From NCBI GenBank assembly GCA_001897425.1, contig MKSW01000040.1:12051-76050 (forward strand): a DNA stretch of 64,000 nucleotides. Direction: 5' to 3'. Below the pieces are notes generated by a model. That model did no database searches, was not told the DNA's origin, and saw nothing but the letters and a program-made list of their open reading frames with translations. The DNA comes from Actinobacteria bacterium 69-20. GTDB lineage: Bacteria > Actinomycetota > Actinomycetes > Mycobacteriales > Nakamurellaceae. Below, in pieces: positions 28,198 through 36,658 of this stretch; within the stretch, counting starts at the first letter, position 1, and each line of letters begins with the position of its first letter. Made by a program: the position numbers and the translations under genes.

Positions 28198-30126
28198 ATG
28201 TCCCACTCCGTGAAGATGCCGGCCCTCGGCGAGAGCGTCACCGAAGGCACGGTCACCCGGTGGCTCAAGAAGGAGGGCGACACGGTCGCCGAGGACGAGC
28301 CGCTACTCGAGGTGTCCACCGACAAGGTGGACACGGAGGTGCCGGCCCCGTACGCAGGGATCCTCGAGAAGATCCTGGTTCAGGAGGACGAGACCGTCGA
28401 GGTCGGGGCGGAGCTCGCCCTCATCGGTGACGGCTCGGGCGGGTCCGCCTCGGATGACGACGTTCGTGCAGAGGCCCCCGCACCGACCGCGGGAGCGGCA
28501 CCGGTGTCTGCGCAAGCGGCCGCTCCCGGTCCAGGGCAGGCGCCGGAGCCCACTGCGTCGGAATCCGTTGCAGATGAGCCGGTCTCGAGTACGGTTCCGG
28601 ATGTCGCGGCGCCTCCGGACGCCGCAATCGCGGAACCGGCACCGACGACGCCCGCACTGGCCGGCCCCGGGACGACGGTGGTGATGCCCGCCATGGGCGA
28701 GTCTGTCACCGAGGGCACGATCACCCGCTGGCTGAAGGCGGTGGGCGACACCGTCGCCGAGGACGACCCGCTCGTCGAGATCGCCACCGACAAGGTCGAC
28801 GCCGAGGTGCCGTCACCGGTGGCCGGAACCCTGCTGCAGATCCTCGCGGCCGAGGACGCGACCGTCGAGGTCGGCTCGCCGATCGCCGTCATCGGAAGCG
28901 CAGCTGCGGTCGCCGCCGGCGCTACGGAACCGCCGGCCCCGGAACCCTCGGCTGTGTCCCCAGCGGCCCCAGTGGCCCCCGCGGCAACCGCGGCACCCCC
29001 TGCCGAGCCCGCCGCGGCGCCGACGCCTATGCCCACGCCGGAACCGGTCGTCGCGGCGGCGCCCGCTGTCCATGCACCGGCCCCTGCACCGGCCAACGGC
29101 GTCGGCACGGACCGCGGCATCGGCTACATCACCCCGGTCGTCCGTAAGCTCGCCGCCGATCACGGAGTGGATCTCGCCGCAGTCGCCGGGACCGGCGTGG
29201 GCGGGCGCATCCGTCGCGAGGATGTGCTGGCCGCGGCAGAAGCCCAGAAGGTCGCCGCGGAGCACGAGCCGGCCGAACCGCCGTCCGCACCAGCGGTGAC
29301 GTCTGTACCGCCGGCGCCCGCACCGTCCGCCCCAGCTCCGACGACAGCAGCACCGGCGGCTGCGCCGCAACACAGCGTCATACCCGCCGCCGCAACCCAG
29401 GCGCTGGCCGGCACCACGCAGCCGGCGCCCCGCATCCGGCAGGCCATGGCGCGCAGCATGATGGCCGCGGTGACCGGATCCGCGCAGACCACGACCATCA
29501 TCGAGGTCGACGTCACCCGGGTCGCGGCGCTGCGCGACCGGACGGGCGCCGCATTCCGCGCGCGCGAAGGCGCCGAGCTGACGTACCTGCCGTTCTTCGT
29601 GAAGGCGGCGGTCGAGGCGGCGAAGGCCAACCCGATCGTCAACGCGTCGGTGTCCGACGACCTCACCGAGATCACCTACCACCCGACGGTCGACCTCGGC
29701 GTCACCGTCGACACGCCCCGCGGCCAGGTCGCGCCGGTCGTCCACCGGGCCGACGATCTCGGCCTCACCGGGCTCGCGCGGCGCATCGCCGACCTGGTGG
29801 AGCGCACGGCGAGCGGCGCGCTCGGCCCGGACGAGCTGTCGGGGGCGACGTTCACGGTCACCAGCGCGGGGCCGTCCGGAGCGCTCATCGACACGCCGAT
29901 CGTGGTGCCCCCGCAGGCGGCCATCCTGGCTGTGGGCTCGGTGAACAAGCGGCCCGTCGTCGTGACGGACGCCGATGGCAACGATGTGATCGCGGTGCGC
30001 TCTATCGCGGCCCTCGCGCTGTCCTACGACCAGCGGATCGTCGACGGAGCCGAGGCGACGCGCTACCTCGCCGCCGTCAAACGGCGCATCGAGGACGGAG
30101 ATTTCGAGCCGGATCTCGGGATCTGA
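28198..30126 (+). CDS. sucB: 2-oxoacid dehydrogenase E2 acyltransferase with altered catalytic residue
   Basis: A 642-residue E2 (DlaT/SucB type, Rv2215 equivalent). Domains: lipoyl 1 (residues 1-78, TDKVDTEVPAP), lipoyl 2 (about 160-240, TDKVDAEVPSP), a Pro/Ala linker, a peripheral subunit-binding domain (ITPVVRKLAADHGVDLAAV, about 310), a second linker, and the catalytic domain from about 405 to the end. The universal catalytic DHRxxDG motif reads DQRIVDG: residue 612 is Gln (CAG, 30031-30033) where the family has the active-site His. The rest of the core looks intact. Whether the enzyme is impaired or compensated is not known from sequence. Confidence 0.92.
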   Translation: MSHSVKMPALGESVTEGTVTRWLKKEGDTVAEDEPLLEVSTDKVDTEVPAPYAGILEKILVQEDETVEVGAELALIGDGSGGSASDDDVRAEAPAPTAGAAPVSAQAAAPGPGQAPEPTASESVADEPVSSTVPDVAAPPDAAIAEPAPTTPALAGPGTTVVMPAMGESVTEGTITRWLKAVGDTVAEDDPLVEIATDKVDAEVPSPVAGTLLQILAAEDATVEVGSPIAVIGSAAAVAAGATEPPAPEPSAVSPAAPVAPAATAAPPAEPAAAPTPMPTPEPVVAAAPAVHAPAPAPANGVGTDRGIGYITPVVRKLAADHGVDLAAVAGTGVGGRIRREDVLAAAEAQKVAAEHEPAEPPSAPAVTSVPPAPAPSAPAPTTAAPAAAPQHSVIPAAATQALAGTTQPAPRIRQAMARSMMAAVTGSAQTTTIIEVDVTRVAALRDRTGAAFRAREGAELTYLPFFVKAAVEAAKANPIVNASVSDDLTEITYHPTVDLGVTVDTPRGQVAPVVHRADDLGLTGLARRIADLVERTASGALGPDELSGATFTVTSAGPSGALIDTPIVVPPQAAILAVGSVNKRPVVVTDADGNDVIAVRSIAALALSYDQRIVDGAEATRYLAAVKRRIEDGDFEPDLGI

Positions 30127-30208
30127 CCCCGGAGATTTGGGATCTGAGAGTCCGGTCCTGAGAGGCCCGGCCGGGTCGGTTGCCGGGCGGGCCGGAGAGG
30201 AGCCAGCC

Positions 30209-31114
30209 ATGCGCGTGGTGATCGCCGGCGGCAGCGGATTCCTGGGCCGGCACCTCACCCAGGCGCTCCGGCAGTCCGGCGACCGGGTGACAGCGCTCGT
30301 GCGGCGTGCCCCGCGTGGGCCGGACGAAGCCGGGTGGGATCCGGTGGCCGGCGTCGTCCCGTTCGCCGCGATCGACGGGGCGGACACCGTCGTCAACTTC
30401 TGCGGCGCCGGGATCGGCGATCGCCGGTGGACCGATGCCAGACGCGAGGTGCTGCGCGCCTCCCGCATCGAGCCGACCGAACTGCTCGCCGCCGCCTGCG
30501 CGAAGCTGTCGGTGCCGACCCTGGTCAATGCCTCCGCCGTCGGATATTACGGTGACCGCGGGGACGATACGGTCACCGAGGCCGACGGTCCCGGGGCGGG
30601 TTTCCTCGCCCGGCTGTGTGCCGACTGGGAGGCGGCGACCGGCGCGGCAACGGCGGCGGGCGTGCGCGTGGTGAATCTGCGCACCGGGCTCGTGCTCGGG
30701 CCCGACGGCGGGATGCTTCCCCGCCTGGTGCTGCTCACCAAGGCGCTGCTCGGCGGCCGGCTCGGCTCCGGGCAGCAATGGTGGCCGTGGATCTCGATCG
30801 TCGACCACATCGCCGCGGTACGGTTCCTGTTGCGCGGCAGCGATTCTCGAGCGGTGCACGGCCCGGTCAACCTCACCGCGCCGATGCCGGTGACCAACGC
30901 CGAGTTCACCCGCGCGCTCGGCGCCGTGCTGCGCCGCCCCACGCCGTGGGCGATCCCGCCGCTGGCGCTGCGGGCCGCGCTCGGCGACTTCGCCGGGGAG
31001 ATCCTCACCGGCCAGCGCGCGCTGCCGTCGATGCTAGAGAGCTCCGGGTTCACCTTTCTGCAGCCCGAGCTCGCCACCGCGCTCCGATCCTTCGCGCTGG
31101 CCACCCGCCTATGA
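30209..31114 (+). CDS. TIGR01777-type NAD-dependent epimerase (SulA/YfcH family)
   Basis: A 301-residue extended SDR protein with GGSGFLGRHL for NAD(P) binding, the NFCGAGIGDRRW stretch, NASAVGYYGDRGDD with the active-site tyrosine, and the C-terminal DUF1731 segment (TPWAIPPLALRAALGDFAGEIL). GAGAGGAG lies 5' of ATG 30209. It corresponds to Rv2216 next to the E2 gene. The substrate is unknown. Its stop codon is embedded in an exact copy of the TATGACGNTGTTC motif. Confidence 0.92.
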   Translation: MRVVIAGGSGFLGRHLTQALRQSGDRVTALVRRAPRGPDEAGWDPVAGVVPFAAIDGADTVVNFCGAGIGDRRWTDARREVLRASRIEPTELLAAACAKLSVPTLVNASAVGYYGDRGDDTVTEADGPGAGFLARLCADWEAATGAATAAGVRVVNLRTGLVLGPDGGMLPRLVLLTKALLGGRLGSGQQWWPWISIVDHIAAVRFLLRGSDSRAVHGPVNLTAPMPVTNAEFTRALGAVLRRPTPWAIPPLALRAALGDFAGEILTGQRALPSMLESSGFTFLQPELATALRSFALATRL

Positions 31115-31122
31115 CGTTGTTC
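31110..31122 (+). promoter_or_regulatory. TATGACGTTGTTC motif copy
   Basis: An exact match to the recurrent 13-mer. It overlaps the epimerase stop codon and lies in the short spacer to the convergent small membrane protein. See the motif finding. Confidence 0.4.
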
Positions 31123-31167
31123 CGGTCCGGACCTTGCGCGGCCGTCGATGGCCCCGGTGGCGAACTC

Positions 31168-31362
31168 CTACTGTCGGTACGGGCCGGGATTGGGCCACGG
31201 GGTCGGGCCTGGATTCGGACCCGGGTTCGGGCCCGGCCAGGGTTTCGACTGCGCATCCCGTAGCGCGTGCCGCACCGCCAGGCGAATCACCCAGTACAGC
31301 ACGAAACACGTCACGAACAGGCTGACCAGCCACAGCAAGACCCCGGCACCGCTCAACATCAT
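31168..31362 (-). CDS. small single-span membrane protein
   Basis: 64 residues: MMLSGAGVLLWLVSLFVTCF starts one membrane helix, followed by a basic segment (RLAVRHALRDAQ) and a Pro/Gly/Asn repeat tail (PNPGP-type units). I do not recognise a characterised family; I have an impression that short membrane proteins of this design occur in Mycobacteriales. It converges on the epimerase gene. Confidence 0.55.
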   Translation of the reverse strand: MMLSGAGVLLWLVSLFVTCFVLYWVIRLAVRHALRDAQSKPWPGPNPGPNPGPTPWPNPGPYRQ

Positions 31363-31571
31363 CCCCCGACCCTATACGGCGCCCTCCGCCGCTCCCCCGA
31401 ACCGCTGCCGCCGGCGGAGCTTCGGACGTCATCGCCGCCGAGACGACCGCCAAGCGGGCAGCCATGAACGTCGACATCACGCCGGCCTAACTAGTTAAAC
31501 GCCAACCAGATCCACCGTCGATCGGACATACCCGGACGTCTCACCTACGTGTGATGTGGAAGATTGGCTCC

Positions 31572-31850
31572 ATGACCGTCGTTCATCTCAGCGGACATCT
31601 CGTGTGCCGCAGCAGCAACGACGTTGCCATCGTCGTCGAGCATCTTGCCCGCCACGTCGAGCTGACGTATGCCGAAGTCGGCTGTCACCCATTCCGCGTG
31701 ACCCCGACCGACGATCCCATGGTGTGGCACGTGGATGAACTGTTCCGCGATGCCGCGGCGTTCAGAACTCACCAAGCGCAAGTCGCAAGCAGCGACTGGG
31801 GGCGCGTGACTGCGAGGATCGAGCGTCGCTATGAGATCGAGGGTCTCTGA
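31572..31850 (+). CDS. ABM/YgiN-like putative quinol monooxygenase
   Basis: A 92-residue dimeric alpha/beta-barrel protein. HLSGHLVCRSSNDVAIVVEH, YAEVGCHPFRVTP, MVWHVDELFRDAAAF and SSDWGRVT match the order of elements in the antibiotic-biosynthesis-monooxygenase superfamily. ATG 31572 is chosen for the conserved start MTVVHLSG; GTG 31551 is an alternative. No partner gene indicates its substrate. The region downstream is an accessory islet. Confidence 0.8.
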   Translation: MTVVHLSGHLVCRSSNDVAIVVEHLARHVELTYAEVGCHPFRVTPTDDPMVWHVDELFRDAAAFRTHQAQVASSDWGRVTARIERRYEIEGL

Positions 31851-31989
31851 CCCCTTCACCTATGCGATATTCCACGAAGGATCGGCGTTCCGACGGAGCG
31901 ATCCGATGCGGTGACACCCTCTAGCTTCTCAGCTCCGCCGGCCAGCTCGGGCGCCGCACGAGAACGTCCGCGTCTTGTCGCAGGAGGAC

Positions 31990-32170
31990 CTGCTACCGAG
32001 GGCAGGCCCGGCCACGGGTTGACTAGGACGATGCCGGTCCCGGTGAAGTCGCTGGTGTTGCGGGTCGTCAAGGTAGCTTCCGGGGCCGCGCAGACCGCGG
32101 CGCACCACGTCGTCTGGCGGTCCGCCGGCGACCGCAGCGACACCGGCAACCCTGCAAGTCGCAAATACGA
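31990..32170 (-). pseudogene. PIN-domain toxin (VapC) C-terminal remnant
   Basis: One minus-strand frame reads AAVCAAPEATLTTRNTSDF followed by TGTGIVLVNPW. This is nearly identical to the C terminus of the intact VapC at 59218-59637 (AAVCAAREAILATRNTSDF, TGTGIELVNPW). The N-terminal two thirds of the domain and an antitoxin are missing. It is a decayed vapC fragment on the edge of the AT-richer islet; the rest of 31851-32200 holds nothing recognisable. Confidence 0.75.
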
Positions 32171-32200
32171 CCCCTGCAGAACCCAGTCCCAAGCGGTTAG

Positions 32201-33211
32201 ATGGGCATCATGACTGAAGCACCTACGCTTAAGGAATTCTTGTATGTCGACATCGACCGTGTGCGATCCCTGCTCGCGCAACTCGCAGGAGGAATAATAG
32301 AGCAGGTTCGTGCGTCAAGCGCCAACACAATGACTGGTGGCGCACAAGCTTTGATCCTTGGGATCGGGGGCAGGGGCGAACGAGCGAGTTCGTCGCAATA
32401 CGAGGAATCGCGATCACTCCAGGACCTCACATTCGATGCGTTCGAACGACTCGCGGACGAGAACGCGTATGTAACCGATTTGCCGCCAGAGTCTCGAGAT
32501 GCGGCGAAGTGGCAGGTCGGGGAAATCCAGTCGGCATTGCTTCCCGGCCAGATCATTCGCGTGAACTGCGAAGTACAGCTCCTTGACGCTGAATTTTTTG
32601 AGAGTCGTGTGCAACGCCTCCTCCATCTTTCGAAGTCGATCTATTCCATGCAAGAAGGGGCAGCGAGCCAATACGCCTCACGAAGCTCATCGTCTACTAA
32701 GCGCACAGCGGACAATAAAGCCGCAATCCGCGAGAGGGATGCGGGCTTGGCGGCTATGATGGGTGGAATCTCGCACCATCAACTCGAAGCTATCGTTCGC
32801 GCCGTGCGCGCCTTCGTCGGCGACAGCGTGTCTATTCGAATATTGCCGTGCGGTTTGGGGCACCTTGAATTTGCGTTCATCGGCAACTTGTTGGGCAGGC
32901 GTGAATATATTCAGGAAGAGCGCGAAAATCTCTTCAGCCGATATGGGCAGGCACCAACTAAGTGGACTACAGTGTTTCAAGTTGCCGCGGTTCCCGCGGA
33001 ACCAGACGCCGGCTCCGAAAGCTATACCGCAGAGGATACGACCGTCGACGGCTCAGACCAGGTACTGCGATCAAAAATGGAGAAGAATGCTGCCGGCCTA
33101 TTGTCTTATATGGAGTTTCTCGGAATAGTTGAGGGACCGCGGTGGCCATCCGTAAGCGTAACCCCACTCGGCATTTACCGAACAGTGCCACGGACGTCCT
33201 CCTTGACTTGA
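32201..33211 (+). CDS. DUF6414-like protein, probably acquired horizontally
   Basis: 336 residues; the alternative start ATG 32210 gives MTEAPTLKEFLYVDIDRVRS. The N-terminal FLYVDIDRVRSLLAQLAGGI resembles the opening of DUF6414 proteins. A charged middle region (about 40-190) is followed by a globular C-terminal half with no membrane segment or nuclease motif that I can identify. Base composition is clearly AT-richer than the neighbours and codon use differs (for example AAA, ATA and TTA appear). It stands alone between a vapC remnant and uppS. Foreign origin is likely; a phage-related or defence role is only a guess. Confidence 0.75.
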   Translation: MGIMTEAPTLKEFLYVDIDRVRSLLAQLAGGIIEQVRASSANTMTGGAQALILGIGGRGERASSSQYEESRSLQDLTFDAFERLADENAYVTDLPPESRDAAKWQVGEIQSALLPGQIIRVNCEVQLLDAEFFESRVQRLLHLSKSIYSMQEGAASQYASRSSSSTKRTADNKAAIRERDAGLAAMMGGISHHQLEAIVRAVRAFVGDSVSIRILPCGLGHLEFAFIGNLLGRREYIQEERENLFSRYGQAPTKWTTVFQVAAVPAEPDAGSESYTAEDTTVDGSDQVLRSKMEKNAAGLLSYMEFLGIVEGPRWPSVSVTPLGIYRTVPRTSSLT

Positions 33212-33386
33212 ATTAGTAACATAACTCGGGCGGGTTATGGTCCGGTCTGGGGTGTCGTTCCCGTTAGCGGCGCATGTCAGGCGGGGGGAGGCGGTCAAGG
33301 GCCTGGAGCGGCGTAGCGGACCCTTAACCGGCGGAGGGGCCGTCCGAAGACTGGCGGTGCGGGGAAGGTGGAGGGGCCGGCGGAGG

Positions 33387-34250
33387 CTACACCATGGGCG
33401 GTTCGGGGCGCGCCTGCGCATCCGCACCCTCGGCCGCTCCCCCGAACCGGCGCCGCCGGCCCGCGTAGATCTCACACGCGTGCCACAGATCGCGGCGGTC
33501 GAAGTCGGGGAACAGCGTGTCCAGGAACACCATCTCCGCGTACGCGGACTGCCAGATCAGGAAGTTGCTGGTGCGCTGCTCACCGGAGGACCGCAGGAAG
33601 AGATCCACATCCGGCATATCGGGCTCGTCGAGATACCGCGCGAAGACCTTCTCCGTAACCTTCTCCGGGTCGAGCCTCCCGGCCGCCACGTCGCGCGCCA
33701 TACCTCTTGCGGCGTCGGCGATCTCGGCCCGCCCGCCGTAGTTCACGCACATCGTCAGGGTGAGCACGCGGTTGGCAGAGGTGAGATCCTCGGCGATCTC
33801 CAGCTCGCGGATCACGCTGCGCCACAGCTTGGGCCGGCGCCCGGCCCATCGGACGCGGACCCCCATCGCGTGCATCTCGTCGCGGCGCCGACGGATCACA
33901 TCCCGGTTGAACCCCATCAGGAAGTGCACCTCGTCCGGGGAACGCCGCCAATTCTCTGTGGAGAACGCGTACGCCGACAGGTGTGTGACACCGATCTCGA
34001 TGGCACCCGCGACGACGTCGAACAGGGCCGCCTCACCGCGCCGATGCCCCTCCGTCCGCGGCAGGCCCCGAGCGTTGGCCCAGCGGCCGTTACCGTCCAT
34101 GACGAGCGCGACGTGCCTGGGCACCGAACCGGGCGGCAGCACCGGGGGGCGGGCGCCGGACGGATGGGGTTCCGGCGGCCGCGGCGGCCCGGGGCGGGCC
34201 GTCACCGCCGCAGCGCGGTCGGCGCGACGAGCGCGCCCGGCGGCTCTCAC
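33387..34250 (-). CDS. uppS: cis-prenyltransferase (decaprenyl diphosphate synthase)
   Basis: A 287-residue Z-isoprenyl diphosphate synthase making the polyprenyl-phosphate carrier for cell-wall synthesis. MDGNGRWA carries the catalytic aspartate; STENWRRS and [14 protein letters not shown] are conserved substrate-binding motifs. GTG 34250 overlaps the recO stop (GTGA), indicating coupling as in Rv2361c-Rv2362c. The N-terminal 35 residues are Pro/Arg-rich and probably disordered. Confidence 0.94.
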   Translation of the reverse strand: MRAAGRARRADRAAAVTARPGPPRPPEPHPSGARPPVLPPGSVPRHVALVMDGNGRWANARGLPRTEGHRRGEAALFDVVAGAIEIGVTHLSAYAFSTENWRRSPDEVHFLMGFNRDVIRRRRDEMHAMGVRVRWAGRRPKLWRSVIRELEIAEDLTSANRVLTLTMCVNYGGRAEIADAARGMARDVAAGRLDPEKVTEKVFARYLDEPDMPDVDLFLRSSGEQRTSNFLIWQSAYAEMVFLDTLFPDFDRRDLWHACEIYAGRRRRFGGAAEGADAQARPEPPMV

Positions 34251-35194
34251 GGCAGGGCGACCTGGGTCATGCGCTCGGCCCCGATCGCGGGCCTGGCGGG
34301 CGCCACGGGGGCGGCGAACTCGGCCGTGAACGCCGTCATACCCGATCCCCGATCGACCAGCGGCAACGACTTCAGCCCGCGCTCCAGGTGGCACTGCATG
34401 AGCGCGGCGACCAGCCCGGACGCCTCCCTGCGGTGTTCCGGCGCACTGCGCTCGGCGGCGGCCCAATCCCCGGTGGCGAGCGCATCCATCAGCTCGATGC
34501 TCGCGGGGGCGGGACGGCTGAAACCGACGCCCCGGCAGATGGCGCACAGTGCGCCGCCCGACGAGACGTGGAACGCCGCGTGCGGCCCCGGCGCCGAGCA
34601 GCGGGCGCAGTCGCGCAGTGCGGGCGCCCAGCCGGCCAGCGCCATCGAGCGGAGCAGGAAGGCGTCCATCACCAGCCCCGGATCGCGTCGACGTGCGTCC
34701 GGCCGCCCTCCTTCCAGTTGCTCAGCCAATCGATCGGCGGGGTGACCGTCGCGGTCCGCGCCGACATCCGCGGTGGGTTCGGCAGCGAGCCCGGCGGTGG
34801 GTTCGGCAGCGGGCTCGGCGAGCGCGCGCAGGGCGGAGACCACCAGCAGGTAGAGCCGGAGCCACGGCTCTCGATCCTCACCGATCAGCCGGTCGGCCGC
34901 CTCCGCGATCACCGTTGCCGCCGTGTAGCGGGCGTAGTCGGCAGCGATCACCGGCCCGAACGGATCCAGCGACACCGCTTGGGTGACGATGTCCAGGCTG
35001 CGCCCGGCGTAGAGCTGAACATCGACGTGGCTGAATGGTTCGAGACGCCCCCCGAAGCGGCTCCTGGTCCGGCGAACCCCCTTCGCCACGGCCCGCACCC
35101 GCCCGCTGCGGCGGCCGAGCAGCGTCACGATCCGATCGGCCTCGCCGAGTTTGACCACGCGCAGCACAATTGCCGAGTCCCGGTAGACCGCCAC
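34247..35194 (-). CDS. recO: DNA repair protein RecO
   Basis: A 315-residue RecO: N-terminal OB fold ([20 protein letters not shown]), helical middle, and a zinc finger with CARC and CAIC pairs (about residues 200-225). It promotes RecA loading and strand annealing with RecR. A Pro/Ala/Glu-rich insertion (EPAAEPTAG type, about residues 115-135) is unusual. GTG 35194 is preceded by GGGGG. The C-terminal tail contains a near copy of the TATGACG motif. Confidence 0.93.
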   Translation of the reverse strand: MAVYRDSAIVLRVVKLGEADRIVTLLGRRSGRVRAVAKGVRRTRSRFGGRLEPFSHVDVQLYAGRSLDIVTQAVSLDPFGPVIAADYARYTAATVIAEAADRLIGEDREPWLRLYLLVVSALRALAEPAAEPTAGLAAEPTADVGADRDGHPADRLAEQLEGGRPDARRRDPGLVMDAFLLRSMALAGWAPALRDCARCSAPGPHAAFHVSSGGALCAICRGVGFSRPAPASIELMDALATGDWAAAERSAPEHRREASGLVAALMQCHLERGLKSLPLVDRGSGMTAFTAEFAAPVAPARPAIGAERMTQVALP

Positions 35195-35402
35195 ACCCCC
35201 ATCGTGCCATCCGCACTCAGATCGACGATCGGGGCGCGCCACGGGCTGCCCGACCGCGGCGGCGCCCGGTCGGCCTAGCCCGGCAACCATCGCGCACCGT
35301 GCACTACTGTGGGGAACACTGCGGGGGGTGCGGGCTCCTGCCATGTTCCCGACTCTTTCGAGCCCGACGCCCCGGTCCGACGAGTTCGAAGTGGGTGTTT
35401 CG

Positions 35403-35903
35403 ATGACGGTGCCTGCAGCGGTCCGCGAAGCGCTTCCGCAGGATGCGGAAGCGTTCAACGCCTGCCATGTCGCCTGCTGGCGCGAGGCGTATGCAGCCCT
35501 ATGGGGTGCGGACCGGCTGGACGGCCTCGACGAAGCGGCGCTGGCGGGGACGCGGCGCGCCGAGATCGAGCGCGGCACCGCCCGGCACATGCTGGCAGAG
35601 CGCGACAGCGAAGTGATCGGGGTCGCGATCGCCGGCCCGTCACGCGACGACGACCCGCCCACCGACCTCGAGCTGTACGCGATCTACGTACGCGCGGCCC
35701 ACTACGGCACCGGCGTCTCGACGAAACTCCTCGATGCCGTGCTCGAAGGGAAGCCGGCGTCGCTCTGGGTCTACCGGGACAATCCGCGCGCGTCGGCGTT
35801 CTACGTGAACCAGGGTTTCATCCCGGACGGCGCGGAGCGGAACGACGCGACCGGCATCCTGGAGATCCGGATGGTGCGGAAACAGGCCGTGCCGCGTCGA
35901 TGA
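35403..35903 (+). CDS. GNAT-family acetyltransferase
   Basis: 166 residues with the GNAT layout: an N-terminal region CHVACWREAYAALWG, the beta4 and acetyl-CoA segment ELYAIYVRAAHYGTGVSTKLLDA, and motif B in NPRASAFYVNQGF. The P-loop is degenerate (HYGTGV). ATG 35403 is used; ATG 35343 would add a polar extension. The substrate is unknown. Confidence 0.85.
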   Translation: MTVPAAVREALPQDAEAFNACHVACWREAYAALWGADRLDGLDEAALAGTRRAEIERGTARHMLAERDSEVIGVAIAGPSRDDDPPTDLELYAIYVRAAHYGTGVSTKLLDAVLEGKPASLWVYRDNPRASAFYVNQGFIPDGAERNDATGILEIRMVRKQAVPRR

Positions 35904-35939
35904 ATCCCGCAGCGTCCGGCGGTCCGGCCCTGAGTACAT

Positions 35940-35975
35940 CAACTCTGTGCACATTAACGTCGGTGCACATCAACG
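35940..35975 (+). repeat. direct repeat upstream of the lipoprotein pair
   Basis: GTGCACATTAACG and GTGCACATCAACG occur about 16 nt apart, each starting with the palindrome GTGCAC, about 120 bp upstream of the first lipoprotein gene. This may be a regulator-binding direct repeat. The remaining part to 36082 includes AT-richer sequence suitable for a promoter. Confidence 0.4.
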
Positions 35976-36082
35976 CCGCCGGATCTACGTCCAAAAGACT
36001 CTCGACCGTCGCGAATCGTGTGTCGTACGATTCCCGCCAACCCTCGGCGCAGTGGCGACGGGGCAAAGCCTAGGAGACCGTC

Positions 36083-36658
36083 ATGCGTACACGATCTGCC
36101 CTGCTGTCGCTCGTCTGTGCCGCCGCGTTAGTCACGACTGGATGCGCGTCCCAAGTGACAGGCACTCCGCAGGGAGTGACGGGCGGAGGCGTCGCGAACA
36201 CGGCCCAGTCGTCAGCGACAGGCGGCTCGGCCGGCACCCCGCAGGACACGACGACCGACGGCGCCAGCCAGCAATCGGGCGAATCCAGCAGCACGGACGG
36301 TGCATCGTCGCCGGACCTCACCCTGCCGACCGATCTATCGAACCTGACGAACATCCCCGGGCTCGACCCCGGCTGCCTGGCGGCCGCCGGAATCGCCATG
36401 GGATTCGGGATGCTCATGCTCGCACCGATCATGGGCGGCCAGCAGGTGACCGCGGATGACGTGAACAAGGCATTCGCCGACCTCGGCGAGGTGCCGCCGG
36501 AGCTCAAGGGTGTGGTCGACGTGCTGCACAAGGCCGCGGTGGCGGCCACGGGGCAATCGCTGGCCAAGGCGGCCGAGATCATGGGGACGCCGGAAGTCAC
36601 CAAGGCGATGGACGACCTGTCGAAGTACACCGATGCGCACTGCGGAGGCGGGAACTGA
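36083..36658 (+). CDS. lipoprotein of unknown function, paralogue A
   Basis: 191 residues. The signal peptide MRTRSALLSLVCAAALVTTG ends in a lipobox TTGC (lipidated Cys21). A Ser/Thr/Gly-rich linker (to about 75) precedes a small helical domain with two cysteines (DPGCLAAAG and DAHCGGGN). AGGAG lies 7 nt upstream of ATG 36083. Its C-terminal domain (DVNKAFADLGEVPPELKG...) aligns with that of the next gene, so the two are tandem paralogues overlapping by 4 bp. Predicted to be anchored on the outer face of the plasma membrane. Confidence 0.85.
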   Translation: MRTRSALLSLVCAAALVTTGCASQVTGTPQGVTGGGVANTAQSSATGGSAGTPQDTTTDGASQQSGESSSTDGASSPDLTLPTDLSNLTNIPGLDPGCLAAAGIAMGFGMLMLAPIMGGQQVTADDVNKAFADLGEVPPELKGVVDVLHKAAVAATGQSLAKAAEIMGTPEVTKAMDDLSKYTDAHCGGGN

